Shown here piece after piece: positions 1-8,183 of a stretch of DNA of 64,000 nt; the stretch's first letter is position 1; each line of letters begins with the position of its first letter. The position numbers and the translations under genes were made by a program. Source of the stretch: Mycolicibacterium iranicum (lineage in GTDB: Bacteria; Actinomycetota; Actinomycetes; Mycobacteriales; Mycobacteriaceae); assembly GCF_001650495.1 (NCBI RefSeq), contig NZ_LWCS01000028.1, forward strand, positions 21,750 to 85,749, in the 5' to 3' direction. A model generated the notes under the pieces. It made no database searches. It saw only the letters and a program-made list of their open reading frames with translations, and was not told where the DNA came from.

Positions 1-2
1 GG

Positions 3-653
3 CCCTCGGGTTCCGGCAAGTCGACGTTCCTGCGCTGCATCAACCACCTGGAGACCGTCAGCGCGGGGCGGCTCTACGTCGACGGCGCGCTCGTGGGCTA
101 TAACGAGCGCGCCGGAAAGCTGCACGAGATGAAGCCGCGCGAAGTCGCCAAGCAGCGCCGCGACGTCGGCATGGTGTTCCAACACTTCAACCTGTTCCCC
201 CACCGGACGGCGCTCGGCAATGTCATCGAGGCGCCGGTTCAGGTGAAGGGCGTGGACAAGCACGAGGCGGTCGAGCGGGGCAAGGATCTGCTGGCTCAGG
301 TCGGTTTGGAAGACAAGGCGACGGCCTACCCCGCGCAGCTGTCAGGCGGCCAGCAGCAGCGCGTCGCGATTGCCCGTGCGCTGGCGATGGAGCCGAAGCT
401 GATGCTGTTCGACGAGCCGACGTCTGCGCTGGATCCCGAGCTCGTCGGCGAAGTGCTGGCCGTGATGAAAAAGCTTGCCTCCCAGGGCATGACGATGGTC
501 GTGGTCACGCACGAGATGGGTTTCGCCCGCGAAGTCGCCGATGAGCTGGTGTTCATGGACGGCGGCGTGGTTGTCGAGCGGGGCAATCCTCGCGAGATCA
601 TGGCGAACCCACAACACGAACGGACGAAAGCGTTTCTCTCCAAGGTGATGTGA
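3..653 (+). CDS. Polar amino-acid ABC transporter ATP-binding protein (5' truncated)
   Basis: The reading frame enters from the window edge; 216 residues are visible, beginning inside the Walker A motif (PSGSGKST). A Q-loop (VFQHFNLFPHR), the signature LSGGQQQR, Walker B (LMLFDEP) and the switch histidine (VTHEMG) follow in canonical order. The protein powers an importer at the cytoplasmic membrane. The close match to the GlnQ/ArtP/HisP type, including the conserved run after the Q-loop, points to a polar amino acid such as glutamine or glutamate; the substrate is inferred from family only. Its permease and binding protein should lie just upstream, outside the window. The stop overlaps the GTG start of the sensor kinase gene. 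Confidence 0.93.
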   Translation, partial: PSGSGKSTFLRCINHLETVSAGRLYVDGALVGYNERAGKLHEMKPREVAKQRRDVGMVFQHFNLFPHRTALGNVIEAPVQVKGVDKHEAVERGKDLLAQVGLEDKATAYPAQLSGGQQQRVAIARALAMEPKLMLFDEPTSALDPELVGEVLAVMKKLASQGMTMVVVTHEMGFAREVADELVFMDGGVVVERGNPREIMANPQHERTKAFLSKVM

Positions 654-1765
654 CACCTGATCCGGTCACGCCGCTGTGGCGGGCCGCTCAGGTGTTCCGG
701 CTGCTCAGCTGTGTCTACGCATTCGGGTTCCATCTCGCGATCAACCCGGACCTGGAGTCCCCGCTGGCCGGCTGGCTGCTGTTCGGGGTGTTGATCGCGT
801 GGAGCGCGGCGTGCGCGGTGGCCTACCTGCGGGGTTTCGGGCGCAGGCCCGCCTGGGTGCTTGCCGAGATAGGTGTCGTCGTGACCCTGATGCTGTCGAC
901 GGAGTTCGTCGCATCCGATCAGTGGGCGCTGGACAACCAGTCCTGGCCCACGACGCTGTGGGCGACCAACGCCACCATCTCCGCGGCAATCCTGTCCGGT
1001 CCCATCGCGGGAATGCTAGCGGGGTTGGTCATCGTTGGGGCCAGCGCGGTTCTGAAGGGCTACGTCAGTATCGACCTCGGTCGCAACGCCACGGTGGTGA
1101 TCGAGCTGGCCGTGGGTCTCGCCGTCGGGATGGCCGCACAGACCGCGCGCCGCGCTCATGCCGAGCTTGAGCGCGCGGCTCGGCTGTCGGCGTCGCTGGA
1201 GGAGCGTGAGCGGCTCTCCCGTCAGGTGCACGACGGGGCGATCCAGGTGCTGGCGCTGGTGGCCCGCCGCGGACGCGAGATCGGGGGCGAGACCGCGCAG
1301 TTGGCCGAGCTGGCGGGCGAGCAGGAGCGAGCCCTGCGTCGTCTCGTCAGCGCCACCGATGCGACCCCGAGCGACGGTGCGGCCTCGGACATCGGTGCGA
1401 TGTTGCGGCGCCGCGCGTCCGACCGGGTGTCGGTGAGCGTTCCTGCTGAGCCGGTGCTGCTGGACGCCGCGGTTGCCGAGGAGTTTTTGGCTGCGGTGAC
1501 CAACGCTCTTGACAACGCGGAGGCGCACGCCGGGCCGGACGCACGCGCCTATGTTCTGCTCGAGGATCTCGGCGACGCCGTGACGGTGAGCGTGCGTGAC
1601 GACGGTGTCGGCATTCCCGAAGGACGGCTGGACGCCGCAGTGCGCGAGGGTCGCGTGGGTGTGGCGAAATCGATTGTGGGACGGATGAATTGGCTGGGTG
1701 GTCGGGCCGAGCTGAGCACCGGGCCGGGAATGGGGACGGAATGGGAGCTGACCGTACCTCGGTGA
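650..1765 (+). CDS. Membrane sensor histidine kinase (NarL-system type)
   Basis: 371 aa. Residues about 15-165 hold several hydrophobic segments, a membrane sensor with no obvious large extracytoplasmic domain. A short coiled segment leads into the DHp helix, where LSRQVHDGAIQVL carries the likely phospho-acceptor His194. The C-terminal ATPase shows an N box (NALDNAEAHAG), G1 (DDGVGIPEG) and G2 (GPGMGTEWEL). This is the HisKA_3-like arrangement that pairs with LuxR-type regulators; the N-terminus resembles the MacS group of actinobacterial kinases. The GTG start overlaps the TGA of the ABC gene, and the 3' end overlaps the regulator gene, so the pair is probably cotranscribed. The signal is unknown. 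Confidence 0.9.
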   Translation: MTPDPVTPLWRAAQVFRLLSCVYAFGFHLAINPDLESPLAGWLLFGVLIAWSAACAVAYLRGFGRRPAWVLAEIGVVVTLMLSTEFVASDQWALDNQSWPTTLWATNATISAAILSGPIAGMLAGLVIVGASAVLKGYVSIDLGRNATVVIELAVGLAVGMAAQTARRAHAELERAARLSASLEERERLSRQVHDGAIQVLALVARRGREIGGETAQLAELAGEQERALRRLVSATDATPSDGAASDIGAMLRRRASDRVSVSVPAEPVLLDAAVAEEFLAAVTNALDNAEAHAGPDARAYVLLEDLGDAVTVSVRDDGVGIPEGRLDAAVREGRVGVAKSIVGRMNWLGGRAELSTGPGMGTEWELTVPR

Positions 1766-2394
1766 TGGTCGTCGACGACCATCCGATTTGGCGTGACGCG
1801 GTGGCGCGCGACCTCGCTGACGACGGGTTCGATGTGGTCGCCACCGCCGACGGCGTCGCTTCGGCCAAGCGGCGAGCGGCGGTCGTCAAACCCGACGTGG
1901 TGCTGATGGACATGCGGTTGGGCGACGGCGACGGCGCGCAGGCGACCACCGAGGTGCTCGCAGTTTCCCCGTCCTCTCGCATCCTGGTGCTGTCGGCGTC
2001 CGACGAGCGCGACGACGTGCTGGAAGCGGTCAAGGCCGGCGCAACCGGATACCTGGTCAAGAGCGCGTCTAAGCAAGAGCTCGGCGACGCGGTGCGGGCG
2101 ACCGCACAGGGCCGTGCCGTGTTCACCCCGGGGCTCGCGGGGCTCGTGCTCGGGGAGTTCCGCCGCATCGAGCGCGACGCTGCGGCCGGTTCGGAGGGCC
2201 CGACCCTGACCGAGCGGGAGACCGAGATCCTCCGCTACGTCGCAAAAGGTCTCACCGCCAAACAGATCGCGTCGCGGCTGTCGCTGAGCCATCGCACCGT
2301 GGAGAACCATGTGCAGGCCACGTTCCGCAAACTGCAGATCGGCAATCGGGTGGAGCTGGCCCGCTACGCGATCGAACACGGCCTGGACGAGTAG
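1741..2394 (+). CDS. NarL/FixJ-family response regulator
   Basis: 217 aa. The receiver domain has the acidic pair after VMVVDD, the phospho-acceptor Asp57 in VLMDMR and the conserved Lys in YLVKSASK. A C-terminal LuxR helix-turn-helix follows (LTERETEIL ... LTAKQIASRLSLSHRTVENHV). It is the cognate regulator of the overlapping kinase and most likely binds DNA after phosphorylation. I chose the ATG at 1741. In-frame GTG 1762 and ATG 1765 also exist, and GTG 1762 overlaps the kinase TGA, so the true start may be about seven residues shorter. An earlier in-frame start at 1690 would extend far into the kinase ATPase domain and is unlikely. Confidence 0.92.
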   Translation: MGADRTSVMVVDDHPIWRDAVARDLADDGFDVVATADGVASAKRRAAVVKPDVVLMDMRLGDGDGAQATTEVLAVSPSSRILVLSASDERDDVLEAVKAGATGYLVKSASKQELGDAVRATAQGRAVFTPGLAGLVLGEFRRIERDAAAGSEGPTLTERETEILRYVAKGLTAKQIASRLSLSHRTVENHVQATFRKLQIGNRVELARYAIEHGLDE

Positions 2395-2438
2395 TAGTAC
2401 TCATCCGCCGTGCGCAGATTTGCTGCGACGATGCTCGT

Positions 2439-4271
2439 ATGACCGAACCGCACACTGCCGTCATCACCCGGCTCTCCGCGGACTTCGCCGCGATCTCGCA
2501 GCAGCTCGCGCGGGTGTCCGCGGATCTGGTCGAGCTCGACCGGATCCTCACGGACCGGGCGCCGGACGCACCTGTTAGACAACCCCAGCCTGTTACACAA
2601 CCCCAGCCTGCGCAGATGCCCCAGCCTGCGCAGATGCCGGTGGTGCCGTACTGGCCGCCGCAGTACGCACCGCAACCTGCGCCGTTCCGGCCCTATCCGA
2701 CGCCGCCCGCACCGAAGCCGCGCAAGGAGCGGTCAGAGGGCTGGATCGGCAAGCTGCTGGCCGTCGCCGGTGTAGCGGTCACACTCATCGGTGTCGTCCT
2801 GCTGCTGGTGCTGGCCGCCCAAGCGGGAATCCTGCGGCCGGAGTTCCGGGTCGCCGCGGGTGCGGTACTCGCCGGGGCGCTGGTGGCCGCGGGATGGTGG
2901 CTCAACAATCGACCGGGCGGACGGGTTGGCGCGATCGCTCTGGTCGCCACAGGCATCGCCGCGGCCTATATGGATGTCATCGCCGTCACCACCATCTACG
3001 AATGGGTGTCCGCCCCGGTCGGTCTGATCGTCGCCGCCGTGATCGCCGGTGCGGGCCTGACGCTGGCGCGGCGATGGGACTCCCAGAATCTGGGCCTGTT
3101 GGTGCTGGTGCCGCTGATCGGATTGGCTCCCGTGGTCGCCGACGGAATAACGCTGCTGCTCATCGGCTTCATGCTGGCGCTGGCGGCGGTGTCGATCCCC
3201 GTGCAACTCGGTAAGGACTGGATCTGGCTGCACGCCGCGCGCATCTGCGCCGCGGTCCTGCCTCTGATGGCGGCTCTCGTGGTGCGGTACTTCGACGCCC
3301 GCGATGACCTGTTGCTGGGCGGAGGGTGCGCGATCGCGGCCGTCATTGCTCTGGTTGCTGCGCTGATCCTGTTGCCTGGCACCAAGAATCGCACTGCCAT
3401 GGCGCTGCTGACCGCCTTCGGTATGGTGCCGGTGCTGTCGGTGAACCTGGCGGTCGACCGTGTCGTCGCGTCGTTGACGGCCGCGACGGTGGCGGCGGCG
3501 CTGCTCGCGATCGTGCTCGTCGGTGACAGGCTGCCGGGCGTGCCCGGCGCGGTGCGGCACGTCTTTGCGGCGACGTCGGCGGTGGCTGCGCTGATTGCCG
3601 TGACAGCCGCGTTCGACGGCCGGATCGCAGGGCCGGTGTTGTTGGCCATGGCGGTGGTGGTCGCAGTGGCCGGTCGCCACGACATCGTTGCGCGCTGGGC
3701 TGCGATCGGGTTCGGACTCGTCGGTGCCGCGGCGCACCTGACCTACTCGCCGCCGGGGGTGTTGCTCGAAGCGACCCCCACCGGTACTGCGGCTGCCGTC
3801 TCGACGCTGGTGTCGAGCGTGCTGCTCGCCGCTGCGGCGGTGGCGATCGTGTGGGCCTGGGACCGGACCGAGAGTGCGCTGTGGGTGGGATCCGCCGTGG
3901 TGATCGTCTACGCCGTCACATCGTTCACAGTCACTGCCGGAGTGTTGATCAGCGCGGACGACGGTGGCTTCTTCGCCGGGCACATGGCCGCGACCATCAT
4001 CTGGATTGCGATGGCGGCGGCGCTGTTCGCGTATGCCGCGCGGCGGCCACGTGACGATCGCTCCGTGCCCATCGGCGGTGGGCTGGGTCTGGTGGCGGCG
4101 GCGATGGCCAAGTTGTTCTTGTTCGACCTCGGCACACTCGACGGCATCTTCCGGGTCGCAGTGTTCATCGTCGTCGGATTGATCCTGCTCGGCATGGGTG
4201 CCGGTTATGCCCGACTGCTCGAAAAGCAGGACAAGCAGGACATGCAGGCTGTGACTGGCCCCACCGCGTAG
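2439..4271 (+). CDS. DUF2339-type polytopic membrane protein
   Basis: 610 aa. The N-terminal 30 residues form a short amphipathic/coiled segment (AAISQQLARVSADLVELDRIL). A Pro/Gln-rich linker follows, encoded by 18-bp tandem repeats, then about 500 residues of nearly continuous hydrophobic helices. This layout, a short soluble head and then roughly 15 or more membrane spans, is that of the DUF2339 family, whose biochemical function I do not know. The C-terminal end (ARLLEKQDKQDMQ) is soluble. It stands alone: the regulator gene ends 44 bp upstream and dps begins 42 bp downstream with its own ribosome-binding site. Confidence 0.85.
   Translation: MTEPHTAVITRLSADFAAISQQLARVSADLVELDRILTDRAPDAPVRQPQPVTQPQPAQMPQPAQMPVVPYWPPQYAPQPAPFRPYPTPPAPKPRKERSEGWIGKLLAVAGVAVTLIGVVLLLVLAAQAGILRPEFRVAAGAVLAGALVAAGWWLNNRPGGRVGAIALVATGIAAAYMDVIAVTTIYEWVSAPVGLIVAAVIAGAGLTLARRWDSQNLGLLVLVPLIGLAPVVADGITLLLIGFMLALAAVSIPVQLGKDWIWLHAARICAAVLPLMAALVVRYFDARDDLLLGGGCAIAAVIALVAALILLPGTKNRTAMALLTAFGMVPVLSVNLAVDRVVASLTAATVAAALLAIVLVGDRLPGVPGAVRHVFAATSAVAALIAVTAAFDGRIAGPVLLAMAVVVAVAGRHDIVARWAAIGFGLVGAAAHLTYSPPGVLLEATPTGTAAAVSTLVSSVLLAAAAVAIVWAWDRTESALWVGSAVVIVYAVTSFTVTAGVLISADDGGFFAGHMAATIIWIAMAAALFAYAARRPRDDRSVPIGGGLGLVAAAMAKLFLFDLGTLDGIFRVAVFIVVGLILLGMGAGYARLLEKQDKQDMQAVTGPTA
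2571..2642 (+). repeat. Four 18-bp tandem units inside the DUF2339 gene
   Basis: Four consecutive 18-bp units, each starting CCTG and ending near CCCCAG (the last is diverged), encode a PxxQPQ/PAQMPx linker. Units 1 and 2 form one near-identical pair and units 3 and 4 another, so duplication probably occurred in steps. Being a multiple of three, copy changes would keep the frame and only alter linker length. Confidence 0.8.
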
Positions 4272-4282
4272 ATCAGCGTAAT

Positions 4283-4297
4283 CTGGACTCAATCCAG
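4283..4297 (+). promoter_or_regulatory. Inverted repeat upstream of dps
   Basis: CTGGA-N5-TCCAG, a perfect 5-bp dyad, lies 16 bp before the dps start and just upstream of its AGGAGG ribosome-binding site. It could be an operator for an iron- or stress-responsive repressor, but the arms are short and no specific regulator can be assigned. Confidence 0.35.
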
Positions 4298-4313
4298 TTT
4301 AGGAGGCGTTGAT

Positions 4314-4817
4314 ATGAGCATGACAACCACAACGAATGCACGTCGCACCGAAGCCGAGGTCGCGGGATTCCAGGCCTCGCCGAAACTCAACGGTGCCCTC
4401 CAGCGGGTGCTGGTCGATCTGATCGAGCTCCACATTCAGGGCAAACAGGCCCATTGGAACGTCGTCGGGACCAACTTTCGCGACCTGCACCTGCAACTCG
4501 ACGAGGTCGTGGACTTCGCCCGGGAGGCCAGCGACACGATCGCCGAACGGATGCGGGCACTCGACGCGGTCCCGGATGGCCGCTCGGATACCGTCGCCGC
4601 CACCACGTCGCTGCCGCAGTTCCCGGCCTACGAGCACAGCACCAGCGACGTCGTCGACCTGATCACCGTTCGCATTTACGGCACGGTGGACACGTTGCGG
4701 AAGGTCCACGACCTGGTCGACGCCGAGGATCCGAGCACCGCGGACATCCTGCACCAGCTGATCGACGGGCTGGAGAAGCTGGCGTGGCTGCTCAAGTCGG
4801 AGAACCGGAAGGTGTAA
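4314..4817 (+). CDS. dps: Dps-family ferritin-like DNA-protection protein
   Basis: 167 aa, the normal Dps length. The ferroxidase ligands known from E. coli Dps occur at the same spacing: His47 (in QAHWNVVG), His59, Asp63, Asp74 and Glu78. Dps forms a 12-subunit cage that oxidises and stores iron and shields DNA from peroxide damage. The N-terminal tail (SMTTTTNARR) is short with two Arg, so direct DNA binding is possible but not certain. An AGGAGG box lies 7 nt before the ATG. The 3' end overlaps the stop of the convergent adenylate cyclase gene by 26 bp. Confidence 0.95.
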   Translation: MSMTTTTNARRTEAEVAGFQASPKLNGALQRVLVDLIELHIQGKQAHWNVVGTNFRDLHLQLDEVVDFAREASDTIAERMRALDAVPDGRSDTVAATTSLPQFPAYEHSTSDVVDLITVRIYGTVDTLRKVHDLVDAEDPSTADILHQLIDGLEKLAWLLKSENRKV

Positions 4818-6066
4818 TCGCACCGGCCCGGTGCCCCACGAGATACCAGGTGTGCATCGGGCCCTTGCCCTTCACCTCGACGAAGCCGCGCTCCTCGAAC
4901 TCGAAGGCGTGTCGAAGGCGCTGATACACGTTGTCGGGCACCTGGATTCGGCCTTCGACGTCCGTCGTCTCCATTCTTGCCGCGACATTGACGGCGTCCC
5001 CCCAGACGTCGTAGAAGAACTTCTTCGCACCGACGACGCCGGCGACCACGGGGCCGGTGGCCATGCCGATGCGCAGCGGAACATCGCGCCCCTGAGGATC
5101 TTTGAGGCCCGCAACCGCGTCGGCCACGTCGAGCGCCAGACGCGCCAGCGCCTCGATGTGGTCGGCGCGGGGGATCGGCACGCCGCTGACGACCATGTAG
5201 GAGTCGCCGCTTGTCTTCACCTTCTCCAGCCCGTGCCGGTCCACGAGCGCGTCGAGGTCGGTGTAGAGCCGATCCAGAAACCGGACCAGTTCGGCGGGCG
5301 CGGTGTCGCTGGCACGCTTGGTGTAGCCCGCGATGTCGGCGAACAGAATTGACGCGTCGTCGTACTTGTCGGCGATGACGGTGCGGGTCGGTTCCTTGAG
5401 CCGATCCGCGATGGTGGCCGGAAGGATGTTGGCCAGCAAGCGTTCTGACCGTTCGTACTCCGCCTCCATGGCGGCCTCGGCGCGGTCGATCTCGCGCAGC
5501 GTGTACCAGATCGTCAACACCAGCATCACCGCCGACGAGATCACGGCGCTGATGAAGCCGGCGGTCAGCGTCCACGGCGGCCCAAGGCCTCGATCATCGG
5601 GAACGGTCACCTCGAGGACGATGGTGATCACCACACCGATCGCCGCGATGACCGCGGCCAGGGCGATGCGCTCGATACCGAGCACCAGGACCGCCAGCGA
5701 TGACGCGACGATGAAGTAGAACTGCAGGCCGGATCCGGTGCCGATGGTGTAGCAGATGAACGTCACCGACACGTAGGCGAACGTCACGAAGGTCAGCGGA
5801 GCGACGAGTTCACCGAGCGGGCACAGCCGGGGGATGGACAGAAACACCAGGCCGCACATGATGTTGACGGCGCCGAGCCACCACAGCTCTCCTCCGAGTG
5901 TCAGTTGAAACGCGCCGAACGCCGCGGAGACGGCGGCTGCGATCCAGCTGGCGATCATCAGGACGCGCAGTCGGCGGCCGACACGGTCGTCGCGATGGCG
6001 GTCTGGTGACCATGTCTGACCGCCCGCGGTCACCTCGGGCACGCAGGCGGGTCGAACGTTGAGCAC
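4792..6066 (-). CDS. cya: Class III adenylate cyclase, six-helix membrane type (Rv1625c-like)
   Basis: 424 aa. About six hydrophobic segments fill residues 35-190, then a linker (MEAEYERSERLLANILP) leads into one cyclase domain. All catalytic residues known for M. tuberculosis Rv1625c appear at matching spacing: metal ligands Asp244 and Asp288, purine-specifying Lys284 and Asp353, and transition-state Asn360 and Arg364. It should dimerise to make cAMP at the membrane. I chose GTG 6066 because hydrophobic sequence follows closely and a TAGGCT -10 box sits 5 nt upstream; GTG 6033 is an alternative, and a longer in-frame extension would overlap the divergent nitrilase gene. The following tRNA-Leu-like gene and pdtaR match the M. 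tuberculosis order as I remember it. Confidence 0.93.
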   Translation of the reverse strand: MLNVRPACVPEVTAGGQTWSPDRHRDDRVGRRLRVLMIASWIAAAVSAAFGAFQLTLGGELWWLGAVNIMCGLVFLSIPRLCPLGELVAPLTFVTFAYVSVTFICYTIGTGSGLQFYFIVASSLAVLVLGIERIALAAVIAAIGVVITIVLEVTVPDDRGLGPPWTLTAGFISAVISSAVMLVLTIWYTLREIDRAEAAMEAEYERSERLLANILPATIADRLKEPTRTVIADKYDDASILFADIAGYTKRASDTAPAELVRFLDRLYTDLDALVDRHGLEKVKTSGDSYMVVSGVPIPRADHIEALARLALDVADAVAGLKDPQGRDVPLRIGMATGPVVAGVVGAKKFFYDVWGDAVNVAARMETTDVEGRIQVPDNVYQRLRHAFEFEERGFVEVKGKGPMHTWYLVGHRAGAITPSGSPT

Positions 6067-6071
6067 GCCCG

Positions 6072-6077
6072 AGCCTA
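6072..6077 (-). promoter_or_regulatory. -10 element of cya
   Basis: On the minus strand TAGGCT lies 5 nt before the GTG at 6066, which would place the transcript start at or next to the start codon (leaderless). The spacing is slightly short, hence moderate confidence. Confidence 0.4.
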
Positions 6078-6093
6078 TCGCCGAAAGGCCGAC

Positions 6094-6099
6094 TAACCT
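6094..6099 (+). promoter_or_regulatory. -10 element of the nitrilase gene (leaderless)
   Basis: TAACCT followed by 6 nt and then ATG 6106. No Shine-Dalgarno is present, consistent with a leaderless mRNA. It shares a 39-bp intergenic space with the divergent cya promoter. Confidence 0.5.
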
Positions 6100-6105
6100 G
6101 GTCGA

Positions 6106-6903
6106 ATGACACGTATCGCGTGCTGCCAGCTCGATCCGGTGCTCAGCGATATCGATGCCAACAGTGAGCTCATCGGCTCTGCTGTCGTCGATGCGGTAGG
6201 TGCAGGCGCCGACATTGTGGTGTTGCCGGAGTTGGCGACGTCGGGCTACGTTTTCGCCGACAGCGACGAGGCTCGCGCGGTGTCCTTGTCGCCGACTGAT
6301 CCTCGGTTCGGGAAATGGTCTGGCGCGGTGGGCGATTCGTTGGCAGTGTTCGGTTTCTGCGAACTCGGTGATGACGGAAACCTTTACAACAGCGCGGCGG
6401 TCATCGATTCCGGCGGGGTGGTCGAGGTATACCGCAAGACGCATCTGTGGGACCGGGAGCGATTGATCTTCACTCCGGGATCGCGGCGTCCGCCCGTGCT
6501 GAACACCCGGCACGGTGTGATCGCCGTGATGGTCTGCTACGACCTCGAGTTCGGCGAGTTGACCCGGCAGGTCACCGTAGCTGGTGCTGAGTTGATCGTG
6601 GCGCCGGTCAATTGGCCGCTGTTCCCGCGTCCGGAGGGGGAACGACCAGGCGAGGTCGTCACCGCGATGTCGACGGCGAGGCTGAACCGGGTGGCGGTCG
6701 CGGCGTGTGACCGCGCAGGCGTCGAGCGTGGGCAGGAGTGGACGGGCGGGACGGCGATCGTGGATCAGAACGGGTGGGTCGTCGCGTCAGTGGGTTCTGG
6801 AGTCGGGATGGCCGTGGCCGACGTCGACCTTGCGCTCAGTCGCGACAAGAAGCTGACCGAGCACGTCGATCTGCTTGCCGACCGTCGCCTCGATCTGTAC
6901 TGA
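6106..6903 (+). CDS. Carbon-nitrogen hydrolase (nitrilase superfamily amidase)
   Basis: 265 aa, a full single-domain member. The catalytic triad of the superfamily is present: Glu42 (VLPELATSGY), Lys111 (YRKTHLWDRE) and Cys144 (VMVCYDLEF). Such enzymes hydrolyse amides, N-carbamoyl compounds or nitriles through a thioester at the cysteine. The Cys-Tyr-Asp-Leu-Glu-Phe context is more typical of amidases and N-carbamoylases than of true nitrilases, but the substrate cannot be read from sequence. No signal peptide, so cytoplasmic. It is transcribed away from cya, and no metabolic neighbours suggest a pathway. Confidence 0.9.
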   Translation: MTRIACCQLDPVLSDIDANSELIGSAVVDAVGAGADIVVLPELATSGYVFADSDEARAVSLSPTDPRFGKWSGAVGDSLAVFGFCELGDDGNLYNSAAVIDSGGVVEVYRKTHLWDRERLIFTPGSRRPPVLNTRHGVIAVMVCYDLEFGELTRQVTVAGAELIVAPVNWPLFPRPEGERPGEVVTAMSTARLNRVAVAACDRAGVERGQEWTGGTAIVDQNGWVVASVGSGVGMAVADVDLALSRDKKLTEHVDLLADRRLDLY

Positions 6904-6908
6904 GGCAT

Positions 6909-7058
6909 TCAGGGCTGGCATTTCAGGATGCTGGCCTCAAGCTGCTTCTGTTCCTTCATGTGCTCGATTTCCAGGTACAGCCACGACCCGAGAATGGCTC
7001 CGGAAACAACGACGACGAGTGCGGCCAGGTAGACCAAGACCTTGAGCTGATACGTCAC
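6909..7058 (-). CDS. 49-aa single-pass membrane peptide
   Basis: On the minus strand, a GGGAGGAGGT box precedes a GTG start at 7058, and 49 codons run to TGA at 6909. The peptide starts VTYQLKVLVYLAALVVVV, a clear transmembrane helix to about residue 30, then a charged, helical tail (EIEHMKEQKQLEASILKC) ending in CQP. Codons mostly end in G or C as in neighbouring genes. The strong ribosome-binding site, the membrane helix and the charged tail make a real small gene likely. Function unknown; it could be a small regulator or stabiliser of a membrane complex. It lies tail-to-tail with the nitrilase gene and upstream of it on the minus strand is the tRNA-like gene. Confidence 0.6.
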   Translation of the reverse strand: MTYQLKVLVYLAALVVVVSGAILGSWLYLEIEHMKEQKQLEASILKCQP

Positions 7059-7152
7059 ACGCGATACCTCCTCCCTGGTGGGAGACGGTAGCTCCGGCTA
7101 GGCGCCATTAGCTGAGGGGAAACCGAGGTTTCCGCTTAAAAGCGATGAGATG

Positions 7153-7229
7153 TGGTGCCCTCGGTGAGATTCGAACTCACACTGGACGGGTTTTGAATCC
7201 GTTTCCTCTGCCAGTTGGGATACGAGGGC
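7153..7229 (-). tRNA. tRNA-Leu(CAA)-like gene with a short variable loop
   Basis: Minus strand, 77 nt with CCA encoded. The acceptor stem GCCCTCG/CGAGGGC pairs perfectly and the discriminator is A. The D arm has a 3-bp TCC/GGA stem with GG in the loop. The anticodon loop TTCAAAA gives anticodon CAA (Leu, codon TTG), with an A-C mismatch at the stem end next to the loop. The T arm GTGAG-TTCGAAT-CTCAC is perfect. The variable region is only 5 nt (CCAGT), whereas bacterial tRNA-Leu normally carries a long variable arm. The location between cya and pdtaR is where I recall M. tuberculosis leuV. See findings. Confidence 0.85.
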
Positions 7230-7310
7230 GTTCGCGGCGACCGTAGGTGGCGCGGCCTATCACCATAGAGGATGGCCCCGCGCTCGCCCATATCGCCTGC
7301 TGCCTTCACA

Positions 7311-7970
7311 ATGTCTTCCATGCCTTCCGGGTCTTCCGCTTCCGCGTCGCCGTCAGACGCCGCTACCACGCCGCATCGCGTCCTCATTGCCGAAGATGAG
7401 GCCCTCATCCGGCTCGATCTGGCCGAGATGCTGCGCGAGGAGGGCTACGAGATCGTCGGCGAGGCCGGGGACGGCCAGGAGGCGGTCGATCTGGCCGAGT
7501 CGCTGCGTCCGGATCTGGTGATCATGGACGTCAAGATGCCGCGCCGCGACGGTATCGACGCCGCGTCGGAGATCGCGAGCAAGCGGATCGCCCCGATCGT
7601 CATCCTCACGGCGTTCAGTCAGCGCGAACTCGTCGAGAAGGCCCGCGACGCCGGCGCGATGGCCTACCTGGTCAAACCGTTCAGCATCACCGACCTCATA
7701 CCCGCGATAGAGGTCGCCGTCAGCCGCTTCAGTGAGATCGCCGAGCTGGAGAAAGAGATCGCGTCGCTGTCCGACCGTCTGGAGACCCGCAAGCTTGTCG
7801 AGCGGGCCAAGGGTTTGCTGCAGTCGAAGCAGAACATGTCGGAACCCGAGGCGTTCAAATGGATCCAGCGCGCCGCGATGGACCGCCGCACCACGATGAA
7901 ACGGGTGGCCGAGGTCGTCCTCGAGACCCTGGACCCGCCGGCCGGCGCACCCGACACCGCGCCGAAATGA
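7311..7970 (+). CDS. pdtaR: ANTAR-domain response regulator PdtaR
   Basis: 219 aa from this start. The receiver domain begins at VLIAEDEALIRLDLAEML; Asp73 (VIMDVKMP) is the phospho-acceptor and YLVKPF carries the conserved Lys. The C-terminal ANTAR domain (LVERAKGLLQSKQNMSEPEAFKWIQRAAMD) binds paired stem-loops in RNA and acts by antitermination. It closely resembles M. tuberculosis Rv1626, the partner of kinase PdtaS, which is encoded elsewhere. The start is unsure: in-frame ATGs lie at 7272, 7311 and 7320, none with a good ribosome-binding site, and the N-terminal Ser/Ala-rich stretch before TPHRVLIAE is unlikely to be conserved. Confidence 0.95.
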   Translation: MSSMPSGSSASASPSDAATTPHRVLIAEDEALIRLDLAEMLREEGYEIVGEAGDGQEAVDLAESLRPDLVIMDVKMPRRDGIDAASEIASKRIAPIVILTAFSQRELVEKARDAGAMAYLVKPFSITDLIPAIEVAVSRFSEIAELEKEIASLSDRLETRKLVERAKGLLQSKQNMSEPEAFKWIQRAAMDRRTTMKRVAEVVLETLDPPAGAPDTAPK

Positions 7971-8183
7971 CGGCGCTTTCGAGCACCGCCCGTTAAGTCT
8001 GCGTTTCCGCAGCCGACTTTTGACCGGCTCAGCTCGTTTAACTACGCGACGCGTCTTCCAACACCACGCGATCAGCCTGTGGGTTGGCTATGGTCGTCGG
8101 CGAAGCATCGGCGATGTGATCGCAATCGGACCCCGGACGGCCACCCGACGATGCCGAGCAAAACACTGAACCGGAGGTGGGAC

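Noticed and set aside
2733..4292. 519-codon open frame antisense to the DUF2339 gene
   Set aside because: His/Arg/Gln-rich, no domain, no start signal; an artefact of the G/C third-position bias of the real gene.
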